From: Montifringilla adamsi
Taxonomy: Eukaryota > Chordata > Aves > Passeriformes > Passeridae
Assembly: GCA_017590115.1 (NCBI GenBank)
Contig: JAGGNK010012114.1
Span: forward strand, 3,620,389 to 3,684,388
Reading direction: 5' to 3'
DNA: 64,000 bases
Below are positions 51,357 through 62,423 of the stretch, piece after piece; position 1 is the stretch's first letter; each line of letters opens with the position of its first letter. Both the position numbers and the translations under genes were made by a program. Below the pieces are notes generated by a model. That model was not told the origin of the DNA, made no database searches, and saw only the letters and a program-made list of their open reading frames with translations.

Positions 51357-51999
51357 CATCAGTGGAACACGGGGGAAAAAATTGCTGGATTTAGACAGTT
51401 CTTTTCTTCCTTATTTTATCACAAGTTGGAGTATTGGTTTTACAACACCTAAATTTATGGGTACATATTTTTATGGTGAAGCCCAATGACATGTTCTGAA
51501 TGCTCCATCAAGCTCTCTCAGTGTTTCTTCACTTGATTCACAGCTCTGCAGGGTATGAATCAGTCCTGTAGTATAACTCTTAATCTCTTTTTAACCAGCA
51601 TAATGTAGTGTGAGGGTTTGTTTTTTTTATTTATGGTGTGTGTCATCTTGTCATCATCTAATTATGTAAACCAAAGAAGGGGAAAATAAAATGTTTCTTG
51701 GAAAACTCTTGTCAGCTGTCGATCAGTGCAGGAGATGAAGCATCTGTATTACATATAAGCATCAGGGCAGAAAAATTTTTGTAATACACAGGTCCTTAAG
51801 TCTATCCTCAAGCAAGATGTAGCCCTGCTAGGGCATGAGCTGAAGAATAACTGGCTTTTCAGGGCAGTTTCTACTTAGAAACGCAGCATGCCTCCTCATG
51901 AGTGAGAGGCCTGAGGAGAAAAGCTTCCTCTACTTTCCACAGACTCTTTAAAGCTCTGATCCACCTGAAGGTGCTTAAACTCTTGTTTGTCTTCCACAG

Positions 52000-52037
52000 G
52001 GTGAAGTGAAGAAGTGAAGCCTCACAGCTGAACTACT
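52000..52037 (+). other. SEMA6A: SEMA6A exon 2, 5' untranslated part
   Basis: The acceptor TTGTTTGTCTTCCACAG ends at 51999 after a pyrimidine tract, so the exon begins at 52000. Thirty-eight untranslated bases precede the ATG. An in-frame TGA at 52029-52031 lies only two codons before it, so the reading frame cannot extend upstream and the coding start must be the ATG at 52038. A is present at -3, giving a reasonable initiation context. Confidence 0.8.
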
Positions 52038-52137
52038 ATGAGGTCAGAAGCCTTGCTACTATATTTCACACTGCTACACTTTGCTGGGGCTGGTTTCCCA
52101 GAAGATTCTGAGCCTATCAGTATTTCGCATGGCAACT
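52038..52137 (+). CDS. SEMA6A: SEMA6A coding exon 1 (residues 1-33): start and signal peptide
   Basis: Translation gives MRSEALLLYFTLLHFAGAG followed by an acidic FPEDSEP segment, then ISISHGN. This is the N terminus I know for SEMA6A. Residues 1 to about 18 form a signal peptide with a Leu-rich core and small residues before the likely cleavage site, directing the protein to the secretory pathway and cell surface. Semaphorin 6A is a type I membrane protein that binds plexin-A2 and plexin-A4 to guide axons and migrating neurons. The donor AACT|GTAAGT follows at 52138. The exon holds 33 codons plus one base (phase 1); that base joins AC of the next exon to make Tyr34, so Asn33-Tyr34-Thr35 forms an N-glycosylation sequon across the junction. 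Confidence 0.95.
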
Positions 52138-54500
52138 GTAAGTATAAGGGGCCAGAGGACTTCATGTAGCACTGATCAGGGGACTTCAAATCAATGCTAC
52201 TTAAATACAGTTGCAGTGGATAAAGTTGTTTTTTCTTGATTTCTCCCATATCAGCCAATTTACATTCACAGGCACTAATATAGGAACATGACTTTTTCAC
52301 ATGGTCTTATTATTTGTTAATCTAATACAAATAATTTAACTTCTTTAGGCTCAAATGGATTCTGCTTGAGCATTAGGCATTTTTTTCCTAAGATGGAATT
52401 GAAGAAGCTAAAAACCAAATCAAGACAAAGAATCTTGTATGACAGAAGGTCTCTCTTTTCTTACCAGCAGAGATTGGCAAACTCTCCAAAATCTAGTGTA
52501 ACACTAACAGCTGCATACTCAGATCTACTGGCTAAACAGGTGGAGAGCTTTCTGTGTATCTTACAGTGGACATCATTGATTTAACTGATTCTTTCACATT
52601 TGCCTCATCTCAGTTGTGATAATGGCAATGAAAATTCTTCAAAGTCCCAAAGTTTCAGATGTTTTTAAGGATGTCTTTAGCATCTGGGCCCTTAAAACTG
52701 TGCTAGGGAGTAGCAAATCAGCCAAGAGCAGGCTTGTGTTCTGTTCTTTTTTTGTTCAGGAATTTGGTTTTAAGATTGTCCATGTTTGCTATGCTTTGCA
52801 ATGGCCTTGGTACCCAAAAACTTGTCTGTCCTGTGTAACATTATTCTGAATGACAAGAGTCCAGGGCACACCTGATGTGCTGCAAATGCTAATAGACCTC
52901 TAAGGTACAACAACAGGGAGGAACTGCTCTGAAGCAGCCCCATGGCTAGTGTGGCCACTTCAGTGCCAACATTTTCACCCTCCAGAAGGGCAATGCTAAT
53001 CATTCTTAGAAAAATTTTCCATACTTGATGTTTTTAGAGAAAAAGAACCTGGGATAATTTTTCCTTTGCAGGATGGCATGCTGAAGTGGACATGAATGTG
53101 CCTAGTTTGTTCTAAATCCATGAGTTACAGAGGAGCAGAAAACCCTGAGCAGAAAACAGCCTGACAATAAAACTTGGCATTTTGCAATGTCAGACATGAT
53201 CAGAAGAATTAAGCTTCTGAATGTAAATCCTGCCTGGTGTCTTAATTTATTTCTTAAAGAGTTATCAGCACCTGGTTTGGTGAGAAGTTCCTTTTTCTGT
53301 CCAGTTTTATCACCAGACTTTGTGGCATGTGACACTTTGAGGTGCTTTGCTGAAGCCATGCTGTGAACCAATGATTTGACCAAGCTTAACAGGTACAATG
53401 CTTTTAGAAGACAATAGCTAAAATACTAAAGGAGCAGATGAGTTTCTGAAGAAACAGACTCCCCCAAAGAGCTGCAGTTTTCTGGGAAAGCATATTAACG
53501 GGCAGAAACCATAGCTCGATGCTAGTCAGCTCTCTCTGTATAACATTCATTTGCAGCAGGTCTGCCATGATAATGCTCATCAGAGGATTATCCTCCTCCT
53601 ATCTTCTGGAATTTTATTTATTTAATTAGCTCCTTGTTTGTGTACTAGATGTCATGATCATATGATACACATGAATGTGAAGTGGCCCTTGATCAGAAGT
53701 GTTCACTGTTGTTCGGTTGTACACCTGTCTGAGGAGCAGTGGAACACCCTGTGTGTGCTGAGCTCTCACCCCCAAAAAATAATGGGAATAGACAATAAAT
53801 ACTCTTGCTGACTGGTAGAACTGGAGGGCTGGGGAAGCTCACTTGTTGATAGCATAAGCTCAGTATGGAGATTCCAATCAGTATTGCTGCCCAGTTACCA
53901 GAAGGACTGGAATATCAGACTGGTTGCCAAAATAATGAGCAGTGACTTTCACTTCATGAAGTTCAAGTGGGGATTTCCCACTGTTTCTCAGAAAACCCTG
54001 CAGCCATTCTGTGGCAACAGTCAAGTCCTATAGAAAATCCGGGGAACTGGCAGCTTGAACCTAAAAGAACCAAACCATTTTCTTTAGCCATTATCAGTCC
54101 AGTCATTGTGGTGATTGTTTGGCCACTGTGGAACAGCTTCATCCTGATACACATGCTTTGCAGCTAGGAGCAAGCATTTAAGCTCTGCAAGCAGTGAAAG
54201 AAAAACTGCAAGAAAGTGCCATGTGCCTGTGTGCCAAGAGCTCCAGCTTTATACTTAAAAATATTCACAGTTTTTGTCTTCTACAAAGGTGGTGACTTTC
54301 TTCTTTGCAGCTGCAGACACGGTAACTTTGAAGAACTCTCCAGCTCTCTGTGCTCATGCCTTCCAGCCCCAGTCTGTGCTTCCAGGGCAGAACAGAAACC
54401 ATAGGTTTTGGCTATAGCTGGGCCCCATGGTGATTCATGTTAGCACCATTTCAGTTTGTTATTCTCTTTTGACCCTGTTGATTTTTTTTCCTTCCTACAG
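52138..54500 (+). other. SEMA6A: SEMA6A intron 2
   Basis: The intron begins GTAAGTATAA and ends TTTTTTTCCTTCCTACAG. It interrupts codon 34 after its first base. I see no gene, recognisable repeat or long simple sequence in it. Confidence 0.85.
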
Positions 54501-54618
54501 ACACAAAACAGTATCCGGTGTTTGTGGGTCACAAACCGGGGCGGAACACCACACAGAGGCACCGGCTGGACATCCAGCTTGTCATGGTCATGAACAGGAC
54601 CCTCTACGTTGCTGCTAG
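54501..54618 (+). CDS. SEMA6A: SEMA6A coding exon 2 (residues 34-73): entry to the Sema domain
   Basis: The exon encodes TKQYPVFVGHKPGRNTTQRH followed by RLDIQLVMVMNRTLYVAAR. It covers the start of the seven-bladed Sema beta-propeller, the plexin-binding and dimerising module. Asn49-Thr-Thr and Asn65-Arg-Thr are N-glycosylation sequons. The exon is GC-richer than its flanks and has many synonymous-looking third positions, as expected for a conserved coding exon. It starts after TTCCTACAG and ends GCTAG|GTCAGT. Its 118 bases bring the running total to 218, leaving AG to pair with the first G of the next exon (Arg73). The donor is weaker than consensus beyond GT. Compared with the mammalian protein as I remember it, there are conservative changes such as QLVMVM for QMIMIM. 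Confidence 0.95.
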
Positions 54619-57600
54619 GTCAGTAGCCTCCTGCTACACCACTCCTCTCTTACTGCTTTAAGAGGAGCAAGGAGAAGACAAGGAATATTCTGAGTTCTTC
54701 TCTGATGGACACATTATTTTTAGGATTGTCTTTCACTCAGAGAGAGCTTTGCAGCCTGTTAGTAAGACATATTAGAAGCGTTGCTAGATGATCAACTAAA
54801 GTTTTGTGATGTGTTACACCTGTGCTTTAGGACTACATGCCTCTGCCTTCCTCTGAGACCTGCAAGAGGGAGGTTGCCAGAAATATAATTTAGTTCCATG
54901 GAGAAGCAATTCCATCCTCATTTTATTCCACTTGTGCTCACCAATTAATGACAAATTTTAGAGAATAATTCTTCTGTGCACAGATGTATTTTTGATACGA
55001 ATTATTAGAATATAATTTTGCTGATTTAGGCATGTTTTTGGTATCTTAAGACAAAGAACTAAAGATGTTTCCTCAAGGTTAATTTAATTTAGTGTCTTGA
55101 CTTCTTTGGAGAGCTATACTGTGCAGACATGAGCATGTCTTTTTATAAAAATTGCACATAGAGCCACCCATTCAGTTTGCGTAGCTCAGCTTGCACTGTC
55201 AGCCTCAGTGGGCCTACACCCATCAGACAGCTGCCAACCTGGCAGAGATCCAATATTAACACTTCACATCCCTACCTGTTGTTAGCAAAGAAGATTGAGA
55301 ATCTTAGAGTGGGAATTACATGAGGCATGCAGAATGAGTGCAAGATGGGTCCAGATTAGCAAGGCTGGGTGGTCCAGATTTCCAAGGGCAGATAGTCCAG
55401 TTTAGAGCTCTTGGACCCAGATCCTGTTTGGGACCTCCCTGCAAGCTGCCTCTCAAGTAGTAGCTTGTTTCCTGCCTGTTTTCTGGTTCTCCATTGGAAA
55501 AACACACACCTTTCTGCATGTGTCACATAAAACCAGGCTGTTGCTGCAGATGGGAGAAGTGGTGGGTGGGATGGCCAAGAGTGAAGGGGAACAGCTGCTG
55601 AACAGACAGCCTCTCACCACCAGCCCTGTCTGCAAAGCCCTTGGCAGCCTCTGGGAGCTGCCTGCCTTTCTTCTCAAACAGCCACTCCCCATCTCCTGGG
55701 TGGTCGGATGTGTCCTGTGGGGGAAAGCTGCCCGTCGATCTCCATGCAGCACCACATAATCAGTGATTGCATTACACCAGCACGGTCGCTGAGTGACTCT
55801 TTCAGAGTCATGTCCCCAGCTGCTGGAAGAACACACCTGTTCCATTACCCAGCCATGGCAGCTGCTCTGGCTAATTGCAGCTTCCCAGGCTCCTTGCATA
55901 CCCCGTGCTGCATGGGGTCCGGGTGGCAGAGCTCAGGGCTCTCACGGCAAGACCTCGCACAGAGTCCAGGCAGAGAGCAAGTATCCTTCCACAGGAGCTG
56001 TGGTGGTGGTGGTCATGGGGCACAAGGAGAGGTCAGCCCTGTGGCAAGTGGCAAAGCCCTGTGCTTTGCCTGAGGTCCAAGATTGGTATTTTTGCCATTT
56101 TTAGTGAGATAATGAGTGGGGGAGAGCTGAGGGTTGAATAGGTTTGAAAGGTGGTGGCAGGATTTCCTCCTTTTCATGACTGAGCTCCCTTTGCTTTCCT
56201 TATTTGTTTTCCTTTAAATAGGAAACTATTTGCAGTGAGGTGGTGGTAAATCCTCTTTGCAGATTTTGCTTTGCTGTTTTCATAGTTTGTTCCCAGACTG
56301 AGATTGACGCAGTTAGACTGTCTCAGTGCCCAAGCAACTGGCATTAGAGCAGGAAAACCCAGAGAACAGTTTTGGGATATGAAACCACTGTGTGCACAAA
56401 TTATATGAAAAATGCTAATATTTGGGGGATAACATGTGCTAGTATGTGAATATGCGTTCTTCCTCATTTGTATAAAACAACTTGCTACAATAAGAGTGCT
56501 GATGTAGTCCTAGGATCTTGTGACCTACAGGAAAGAATAAAGGCCTGATCTGTTTTGTACTTACACAGGCATGAAAAAAATCTTCTTACACTATTTTTCC
56601 TTTGGTAACTCAAAACCTCTTTGGCATATTCTTTTCCCCCTCCATGTTACTGAATAAAGTCCTTCCTGGGCTGACAAGACTATGTGATACAAGTTGAAAT
56701 TCAGAGGTAATTTTTATCTTTAAGTAACAAACTTCAGAAAATGAGTCATCCTTCAGTATCTAGCATGGAAGAAAGTTTGTAATTCAAGTACTGCATTTCC
56801 TTCAAAGGCAGTAGTAAATCTAGAGATTGGAAGCAAATTTGTGCATAAGCAAATGTGTTTGCCAAAGAGTTTTGTAACAAGATTCATTGATTCATTGTAT
56901 CTAAATACATCTTTGGGCTATTATATGAGCTATTGCTTTCGTGCTTTTTTTATGCATTGAAATACAGAAATCCTAAGTTTATGTTTTACTCAATTATCTG
57001 AAAGACAATCAAAACAAATGGTTAAATAGTGAGTGTTTTTATTTTAGGGCTGTTGTGTTTAGGTTGGGGAGTTTTTTTATTTGCTTGTTTTGGAAAATCC
57101 AGTGTTGACTTTTGCAGGCAGTTTCAGCCCACTAAGGCTAACTCAGATTTGAGAACTGCTTACATTTTATTAATGATCAACTGGCATAGAACAAAATTTC
57201 TGTCAGCCCACTACTTATTTTGTCATATGGGGTACACAGCTCCTGTATTAGCTATTACCAAATAAAGTTTTGTGTCTCTTCACAAAGGCATTATTTCATG
57301 TTATCAGACAGAAATACACAGCCAATATAAATCAGAATAGCTCAGCCAAAGGCCATAAAGCTTTACTGTCTGAGCAGGCTTGCTAAGGATCGGCTCTGTC
57401 ATCTTTTTTCTCGTGGGAAGGGTGCTCCCTCCCTATCTCTCTCTCACTGGCCCACACCCAAGCATACACATCCTTTTCTAAGTTTGCTGTGTCTCCTCCT
57501 CCCATTGTCTCATGCAGTGGCAGCTTTTGTTCACATTATCTGCCACCCTCTTGTGTGTGTGAACCAAAGAGGCATGGAGCAGGGTATGGGATGGCTCCCT

Positions 57601-59803
57601 CCTCCTTTGCTGTTACGTGTTTCCAAACCATGCTCCCAGTGCCAAGGGTCGTGCACAGCCAGTGGCATTATTTAAATTCCCTTCCTCGACAAGATTATGC
57701 CATGGCAACAAAACTCAGTTCTGCTGACTGGAGGTGGGAAAAACGGAAGCTCAAGGATTAAGTAAATTTGTGTTAGAATAACTTAATTAGCAGTAAACTG
57801 TACCCATAGCACAGCTAGTAGAAAGTAGGAGTTGGGCAGCAGTGGGAAAAGGAGAATGAGAACAATCCCACGTTTTCTGCGATTAGGGAGCCCTCCCCTA
57901 AATTGGACAGCTCTTTTACTCTCTACTGACATTGTCAGCAACCGTGCTTCATCTGTGGCATGAGAAAATGATATGCAATTTTTTCCTTTTTTCCAACAAT
58001 CCCATAACTTAGCATCAGAGTTTCATTTGAACTGTTCTTTGAACCAGACAGTAAGTCCTCTAAAGACGGTTTTATTGAGGTGGAATCAAACAACTCAGCT
58101 CTTTCTGAGTACCACTGCTGTATTTTCTAATTGTCTTGCTGAAAATGAAAAAAATTGTAACCTCTGGAAAGCAAGGCTGATGAATAAAATCAAGAGCTGT
58201 GCCAGAAGAAGGGTTTTAGAGGTCCACCTGCACCATATTTGCAATTCAAGACATTTTTTCCCCCACTTTTATATAGCAGGAGTGACAGCAATAAAGATTA
58301 ATGCACATAAAAAGGGAACTATGATGTAATCTATGAAGCTGATATTGTGCTAATAGGTAATTTTATTCCAGAACCAACCCTGACCACTGCTCTGTCACTG
58401 AAGTCAGGCAAATAATAAATTGAAATATTAAACCAATCTTGTAAGTAAATGACAGCTCTGGTTGTGGAGTCTGGAGGAGAAGAAAACCCATCAACTCCTT
58501 GATTTGGCATCTTGCAAAGCAAACAGCCTCAAGCTCCACAGGAGACAAATTTTCAAAGCCAGTTCCCTACCACAATACTGCCACTTTTCTTCATCCGAGA
58601 GAAGTGTTGCTCATTTCTCTTGTAGCAGTATCCTGTGTTTGTCTCAGTTAAAGGGACTAGCAATATTTCCCAAAACCCAGTAAATATGAAGCTAACCTTG
58701 AGAGCAGGGATTTCTAAAATGGAAAGAGCCTGTATTCTGCATTCAGCAGACCCTCCAATGTTGTGGATCAAACTTCAGCTGGACAGCTTTCTGCATGTTA
58801 AAAAAAATCAATTTCATTTCAAGGAAAAAATGAGACCTCAGTCTCAATTTGATGTGGTGGTTACTACAGTGTTGTGGGTTGGTGGGCTTTTTCAACTTTT
58901 GGGTTCTGTCCTTTTTCTCAGCTTACATGGAAGAGGATGCCCGAAATGATCTCTTTACCTGATGAGCTATGTCTGTTTCCTCTTTCTAAGAACAGATTGG
59001 CAGCTAATTGTAGAGAGGGACAGATTCTCAGGAAAATAGGAAGGTAAATGTGAGAAAAAAAGTGTGAACTTTTTTCAGAGAAATATTTTACAGTTTAGTT
59101 TGGCCAGCAGTGTGTGAAGAAAATAATAATTTCTGGGAATAGTTCTGTGCCTTTTTTGTCTACCATATTGTCAATCAAATTATAACAGCTAAGGTTAGAC
59201 ACATATTTAAAAAAAAAAAAGGACAAAGGAGAAAGGAAAGGAAAGGAAAGGAAAGGAAAGGAAAGGAAAGGAAAGGAAAGGAAAGGAAAGGAAAGGAAAG
59301 GAAAGGAAAGGAAAGGAAAGGAAAGGAAAAGGAAAGGAAAAGGAAAGGAAAGGAAAACCTTAAATGACTCAATGTGGCACAGTGACATCTAGCCCAGGAA
59401 TCTGGCAAAGGGTGCCTAAAATCTATTGCAGCTGATTTCAGGATACAGAAAAACATCTGCATGCTAGATTGTGGCATCTGCTGTAGGACTGAGAGAGCAG
59501 AAATCATGTGAGACTCATCCACTTTCCCAAATCTCATTTGTTCAAATAATTGCTTTTGGGAAAGAATCTTACTTTGAAGTTTTTTAGCACTTTTCTTTTT
59601 TTCTCTTAATGGGAAGGCAAACAGTTTATATGTGAAAATGCTTTTGTGGGAGAAGCAGGAGATGCAGCCAGTAATGTCTTCTGGTAAGACCTCTGATTTT
59701 TTTAAAATGGATTATGGATTATCTTGTGATAGATAGCTCTCTTATAGAAAATGAACTGTCTGACTACTCCATTTGACTTTGTATTCTTTGCTTTTGTTTA
59801 CAG
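54619..59803 (+). other. SEMA6A: SEMA6A intron 3
   Basis: A 5.2-kb intron starting GTCAGTAG and ending CTTTTGTTTACAG. It contains a moderately GC-rich stretch at 55500-56100 with several overlapping open frames (up to 148 codons, minus strand) that resemble no known protein, and the AAAGG array near its 3' end. No other gene is recognised. Confidence 0.8.
59228..59357. repeat. (AAAGG)n microsatellite
   Basis: About 25 tandem GGAAA units are present, pure for the first 100 bp, with two one-base A insertions near 59330 and 59341. It is preceded by 12 A at 59209-59220. The + strand is entirely purine. The array ends about 450 bp upstream of the coding exon at 59804. Phe-Pro-Leu-Ser frames on the minus strand are repeat translation. 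Confidence 0.97.
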
Positions 59804-59864
59804 GGACCATATTTATACTGTTGATATGGACACATCACATACAGAAGAAATTTATTTTAGCAAA
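59804..59864 (+). CDS. SEMA6A: SEMA6A coding exon 3 (residues 73-93)
   Basis: The first G completes Arg73; the exon then encodes DHIYTVDMDTSHTEEIYFSK. AARDHIYTVD corresponds to the conserved GA.n.iy.ld-type strand at the start of Sema domain blade 1. The acceptor TTTGTTTACAG and donor AGCAAA|GTAAGT are both good. The length is 61 bases, restoring the frame to phase 0 after Lys93. Residue 91 is Phe; from memory the mammalian protein has Cys here, which would be a lineage difference and not damage. The exon is short but supported on both sides by frame and splice continuity. Confidence 0.94.
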
Positions 59865-61420
59865 GTAAGTAGCTTTTATCATCACCCAGAAACCAAGGAC
59901 ACTAGAACAAGCTTCAAATAAATAGGATGGTAACATTGTTTTAAAGAACTTGCCAGCACTGCTGTAAAGCTGTAATAAGCAAGTAAGATGGCATTGCTAA
60001 TCATATTTGTGGAGAGCTAGAATAGCAATCATGTCCTCTGCGAATTTCTGATAACTGGTTTAGCTGGGCTGATAAGCAATCTGTACTGAAATATGGTGAG
60101 GTCCCTGATGGAACATCTGTCAAACATCTATTCATTTATATGCAGCAGTTTTCTATAACAGCTATACAATCCCAATTATGTCTACTGAAACTTTTGTCAT
60201 AAGAAGCAAGTTACATATTTTCACATGCACAAATTTGTTTCACTTGTGCAAGAACTGACTAAATATATTCTTAGTACAACATCACTTTGTAGTGTATTCA
60301 CATTATACCAATACTAATTCACATTAAACTAATGCTAATGCTAATGTGAATATTAATGTATTCACATTATCTCCATGGGAAGTTACAATCAAACAAAAAA
60401 AAGCTTTGCCTGCATTACTGCATTGTATATTAACACAAACATGCTGAAAAGAATGTGCCTTCAGCTCCTTTGCCTTGCATTCATGTTTGTAACATATGTC
60501 AAACACAGCCTTGGTCTGACAGAATATCATAAAAATTTGGGCATTGGAGGAATTCCACTGGAGGAGGGGACAGTGCTTCATTACAACTATGAATGATGGT
60601 GAAAATGAGCTTTTTCACTCTTCAAAGAGTAAGGCACAAGCTTACAATGGAAATGAACATTCATGGTTACTCTTTCAGCTTGGACCCCTCCATGAATGTA
60701 CAGTACCTCAGTTTAGTGACCAGGAACACATGTCAGAACAATCATGGCAGTGATGTCTAAAGTGATGCCATCTTAGGCCATGTGATTTTAAATAAAGTTT
60801 TATTATAATTAATAAGACTTCCACATTTGACCATTTTTGAAACGTATCTCAAAAAAAAAAAACCAAATTGGCTGGGATTTATCTGTAAATCTTCCGAAGG
60901 AAGAGTGTTAGCAGATAAAGTCAGCAGTGTCGTGACAGATGAAAAACTTTTGGAGCTTGTTAGCTGAATTGAAGTGGTAAGAATTACCTGAATTTTATTT
61001 CTTTCCAGATCTAAAATGTTGTCTTTGATAATGTATATTTCATTTAGAATCCAGTGAAGGTTCATAGTCCATAAATTATAATTCTGATTTGTAGATCAAT
61101 ATCAGTTAAAAGAGAACATCTACTACTTTTAAGAAAAGTACACATTTTTCAAAGTTGGGCTATTGTTGAATTCTGTTAGTTTAGGCTTTAAAGAAAGAGG
61201 GATGGATTTCCAGTCTCATGAATTTGCGGCAAAACAAAGTTTAAATGAATGATCCACATCACTAAACTTTCATTGTTGTGGTGAATTAGTCATGGAGAAA
61301 GAGTGTAGAAAACTTTCAATAAATGTATGTTCAAAAGCTAGTCTCCCCTACGGGACTTCTACTTCTGAAATCAAAAGTAAAAAACTTCTGAGTTCTAATA
61401 GATTTCTTTCTTTATTGCAG
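59865..61420 (+). other. SEMA6A: SEMA6A intron 4
   Basis: The intron begins GTAAGTAG and ends TTTCTTTATTGCAG. It contains the AT-rich inverted-repeat cluster at 60294-60369 and otherwise nothing recognisable. Confidence 0.85.
60294..60369. repeat. AT-rich cluster of inverted and direct repeats
   Basis: ATTCACATTA (60317-60326) is mirrored by TAATGTGAAT (60342-60351) with a 15-base loop rich in AATGCT. GTATTCACATTAT occurs directly repeated at both ends of the cluster. The arrangement could form a hairpin of ten base pairs. It probably arose by local duplication. Confidence 0.75.
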
Positions 61421-61483
61421 AAATTGACATGGAAATCTAGACAAGCTGATGTAGATACATGCAGAATGAAGGGAAAACATAAG
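61421..61483 (+). CDS. SEMA6A: SEMA6A coding exon 4 (residues 94-114)
   Basis: The exon encodes KLTWKSRQADVDTCRMKGKH plus Lys114. These 21 whole codons make it a phase 0-0 exon that could be skipped without a frameshift. Cys107 matches the conserved Sema-domain cysteine that forms a disulfide with the cysteine ten residues later (Cys117, next exon). The acceptor TTTATTGCAG and donor CATAAG|GTAGGC are intact. The sequence agrees residue for residue with my memory of mammalian SEMA6A, showing strong constraint. Confidence 0.95.
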
Positions 61484-62321
61484 GTAGGCAATTTTCATTT
61501 CTTCTGTAACTGCCACTTTAGTTTAGTTGCATCACTATTATCCCAGGCTGCTGTCTGTGATGTGCAATGGTTCATGCCATTCACTTCTTACCAGTAATTG
61601 CTTTTTCCATCAACTTACTGAAGGTTTTAATTTGCAAAAACAGTTCACTTTGAATGTGGTAAAATATTAGGACAGAAGCCACAGCAATATCCTGAAATAT
61701 TTAAGGCATTGAGCAGGTCACAATGCTTAGTGTACCAGTTTTGCTTGCCATTGCTTCAAAAGCCAAGTGCTGCTGTCCCTCCCTCTGTGGGAATTTACTG
61801 AGGAGTTCAGGTAAAGCATCAGAAAACATGAATGTGGGGCTGTAGAAGGACTGTTTCTCACACCAGTTTCGCTCTCCTGTAAGCTATGACTGGCACAAGT
61901 AATATCATAATTAAATGCATACTCTTTGACTCTTTACATCTACTTCCCCTTCTAGCTACAGAAGCTTTATGCCAGTACATTGTAGTGGTCATGTCACTGA
62001 CAGCGGCACAGGTGATAAAATCAGATTTTTTGCTCTTCAGGAAAGCAACAGTTTTCAAACAAAATTCACCTTTGTCAACAACAGCAAACTAGGAGCTACA
62101 ATATGAATGCTGTATCTTCAGCTCTTTGTAATTTTTAAACCACTAGAATATAAATTATTTACAAATTGCTCATTGTTAGTTAAACATAGTCAAAATAAGG
62201 CCAGAGTATTGCAGTGGGTACCAGCCAATTTAATTTTAAACCTGTGAAATATCACTGCTTAAAAATGAAAACAGATGCTCAAAATGCAGTAGTTGAAATA
62301 GTTTTTATTATTTTTCTTCAG
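61484..62321 (+). other. SEMA6A: SEMA6A intron 5
   Basis: An 838-bp intron starting GTAGGCAA and ending TTATTTTTCTTCAG. I see no repeat, RNA or gene in it. Confidence 0.85.
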
Positions 62322-62423
62322 GATGAATGTCATAACTTTATTAAGGTTCTCCTTAAAAGAAATGAGGATACACTGTTTATCTGTGGAACAAATGCATTCA
62401 ACCCTTCTTGCAGGAACTACAAG
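62322..62423 (+). CDS. SEMA6A: SEMA6A coding exon 5 (residues 115-148)
   Basis: The exon encodes [20 protein letters not shown] followed by [14 protein letters not shown], the hallmark Sema-domain motif (EC.NFI.VL...CGTNAF.P.C). Cys117 pairs with Cys107 of the previous exon, and Cys135 with Cys144, by analogy to solved semaphorin structures. Thirty-four whole codons leave the frame at phase 0; the donor is TACAAG|GTATGT. Differences from the mammalian protein as remembered are conservative (Arg for Lys and Glu for Asp in the KRNED segment). This is the last coding exon inside the window. The next, expected to begin MDTLEPFGDE, is not present before 64000. Confidence 0.96.

Larger units (their letters stand above)
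44096..51999 (+). other. SEMA6A: Intron 1, last part before the start-codon exon
   Basis: Mostly AT-rich non-coding DNA. The segment 46130-46975 is relatively open on several frames (up to 131 codons on the minus strand) but shows no family I can name. A TACATG/TATATG microsatellite lies at 48278-48336 and a short GAAT run at 51338-51356. No RNA gene was recognised. Confidence 0.65.

Noticed and set aside
55453..56141. Overlapping frames in GC-richer intron 3 sequence, considered as an alternative exon
   Set aside because: The SEMA6A frame continues directly from 54618 to 59804 with the expected residues, and no acceptor-donor pair here preserves frame with recognisable protein.
59095..59537. 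Minus-strand frames rich in Phe-Pro-Leu-Ser
   Set aside because: They are translations of the AAAGG array.
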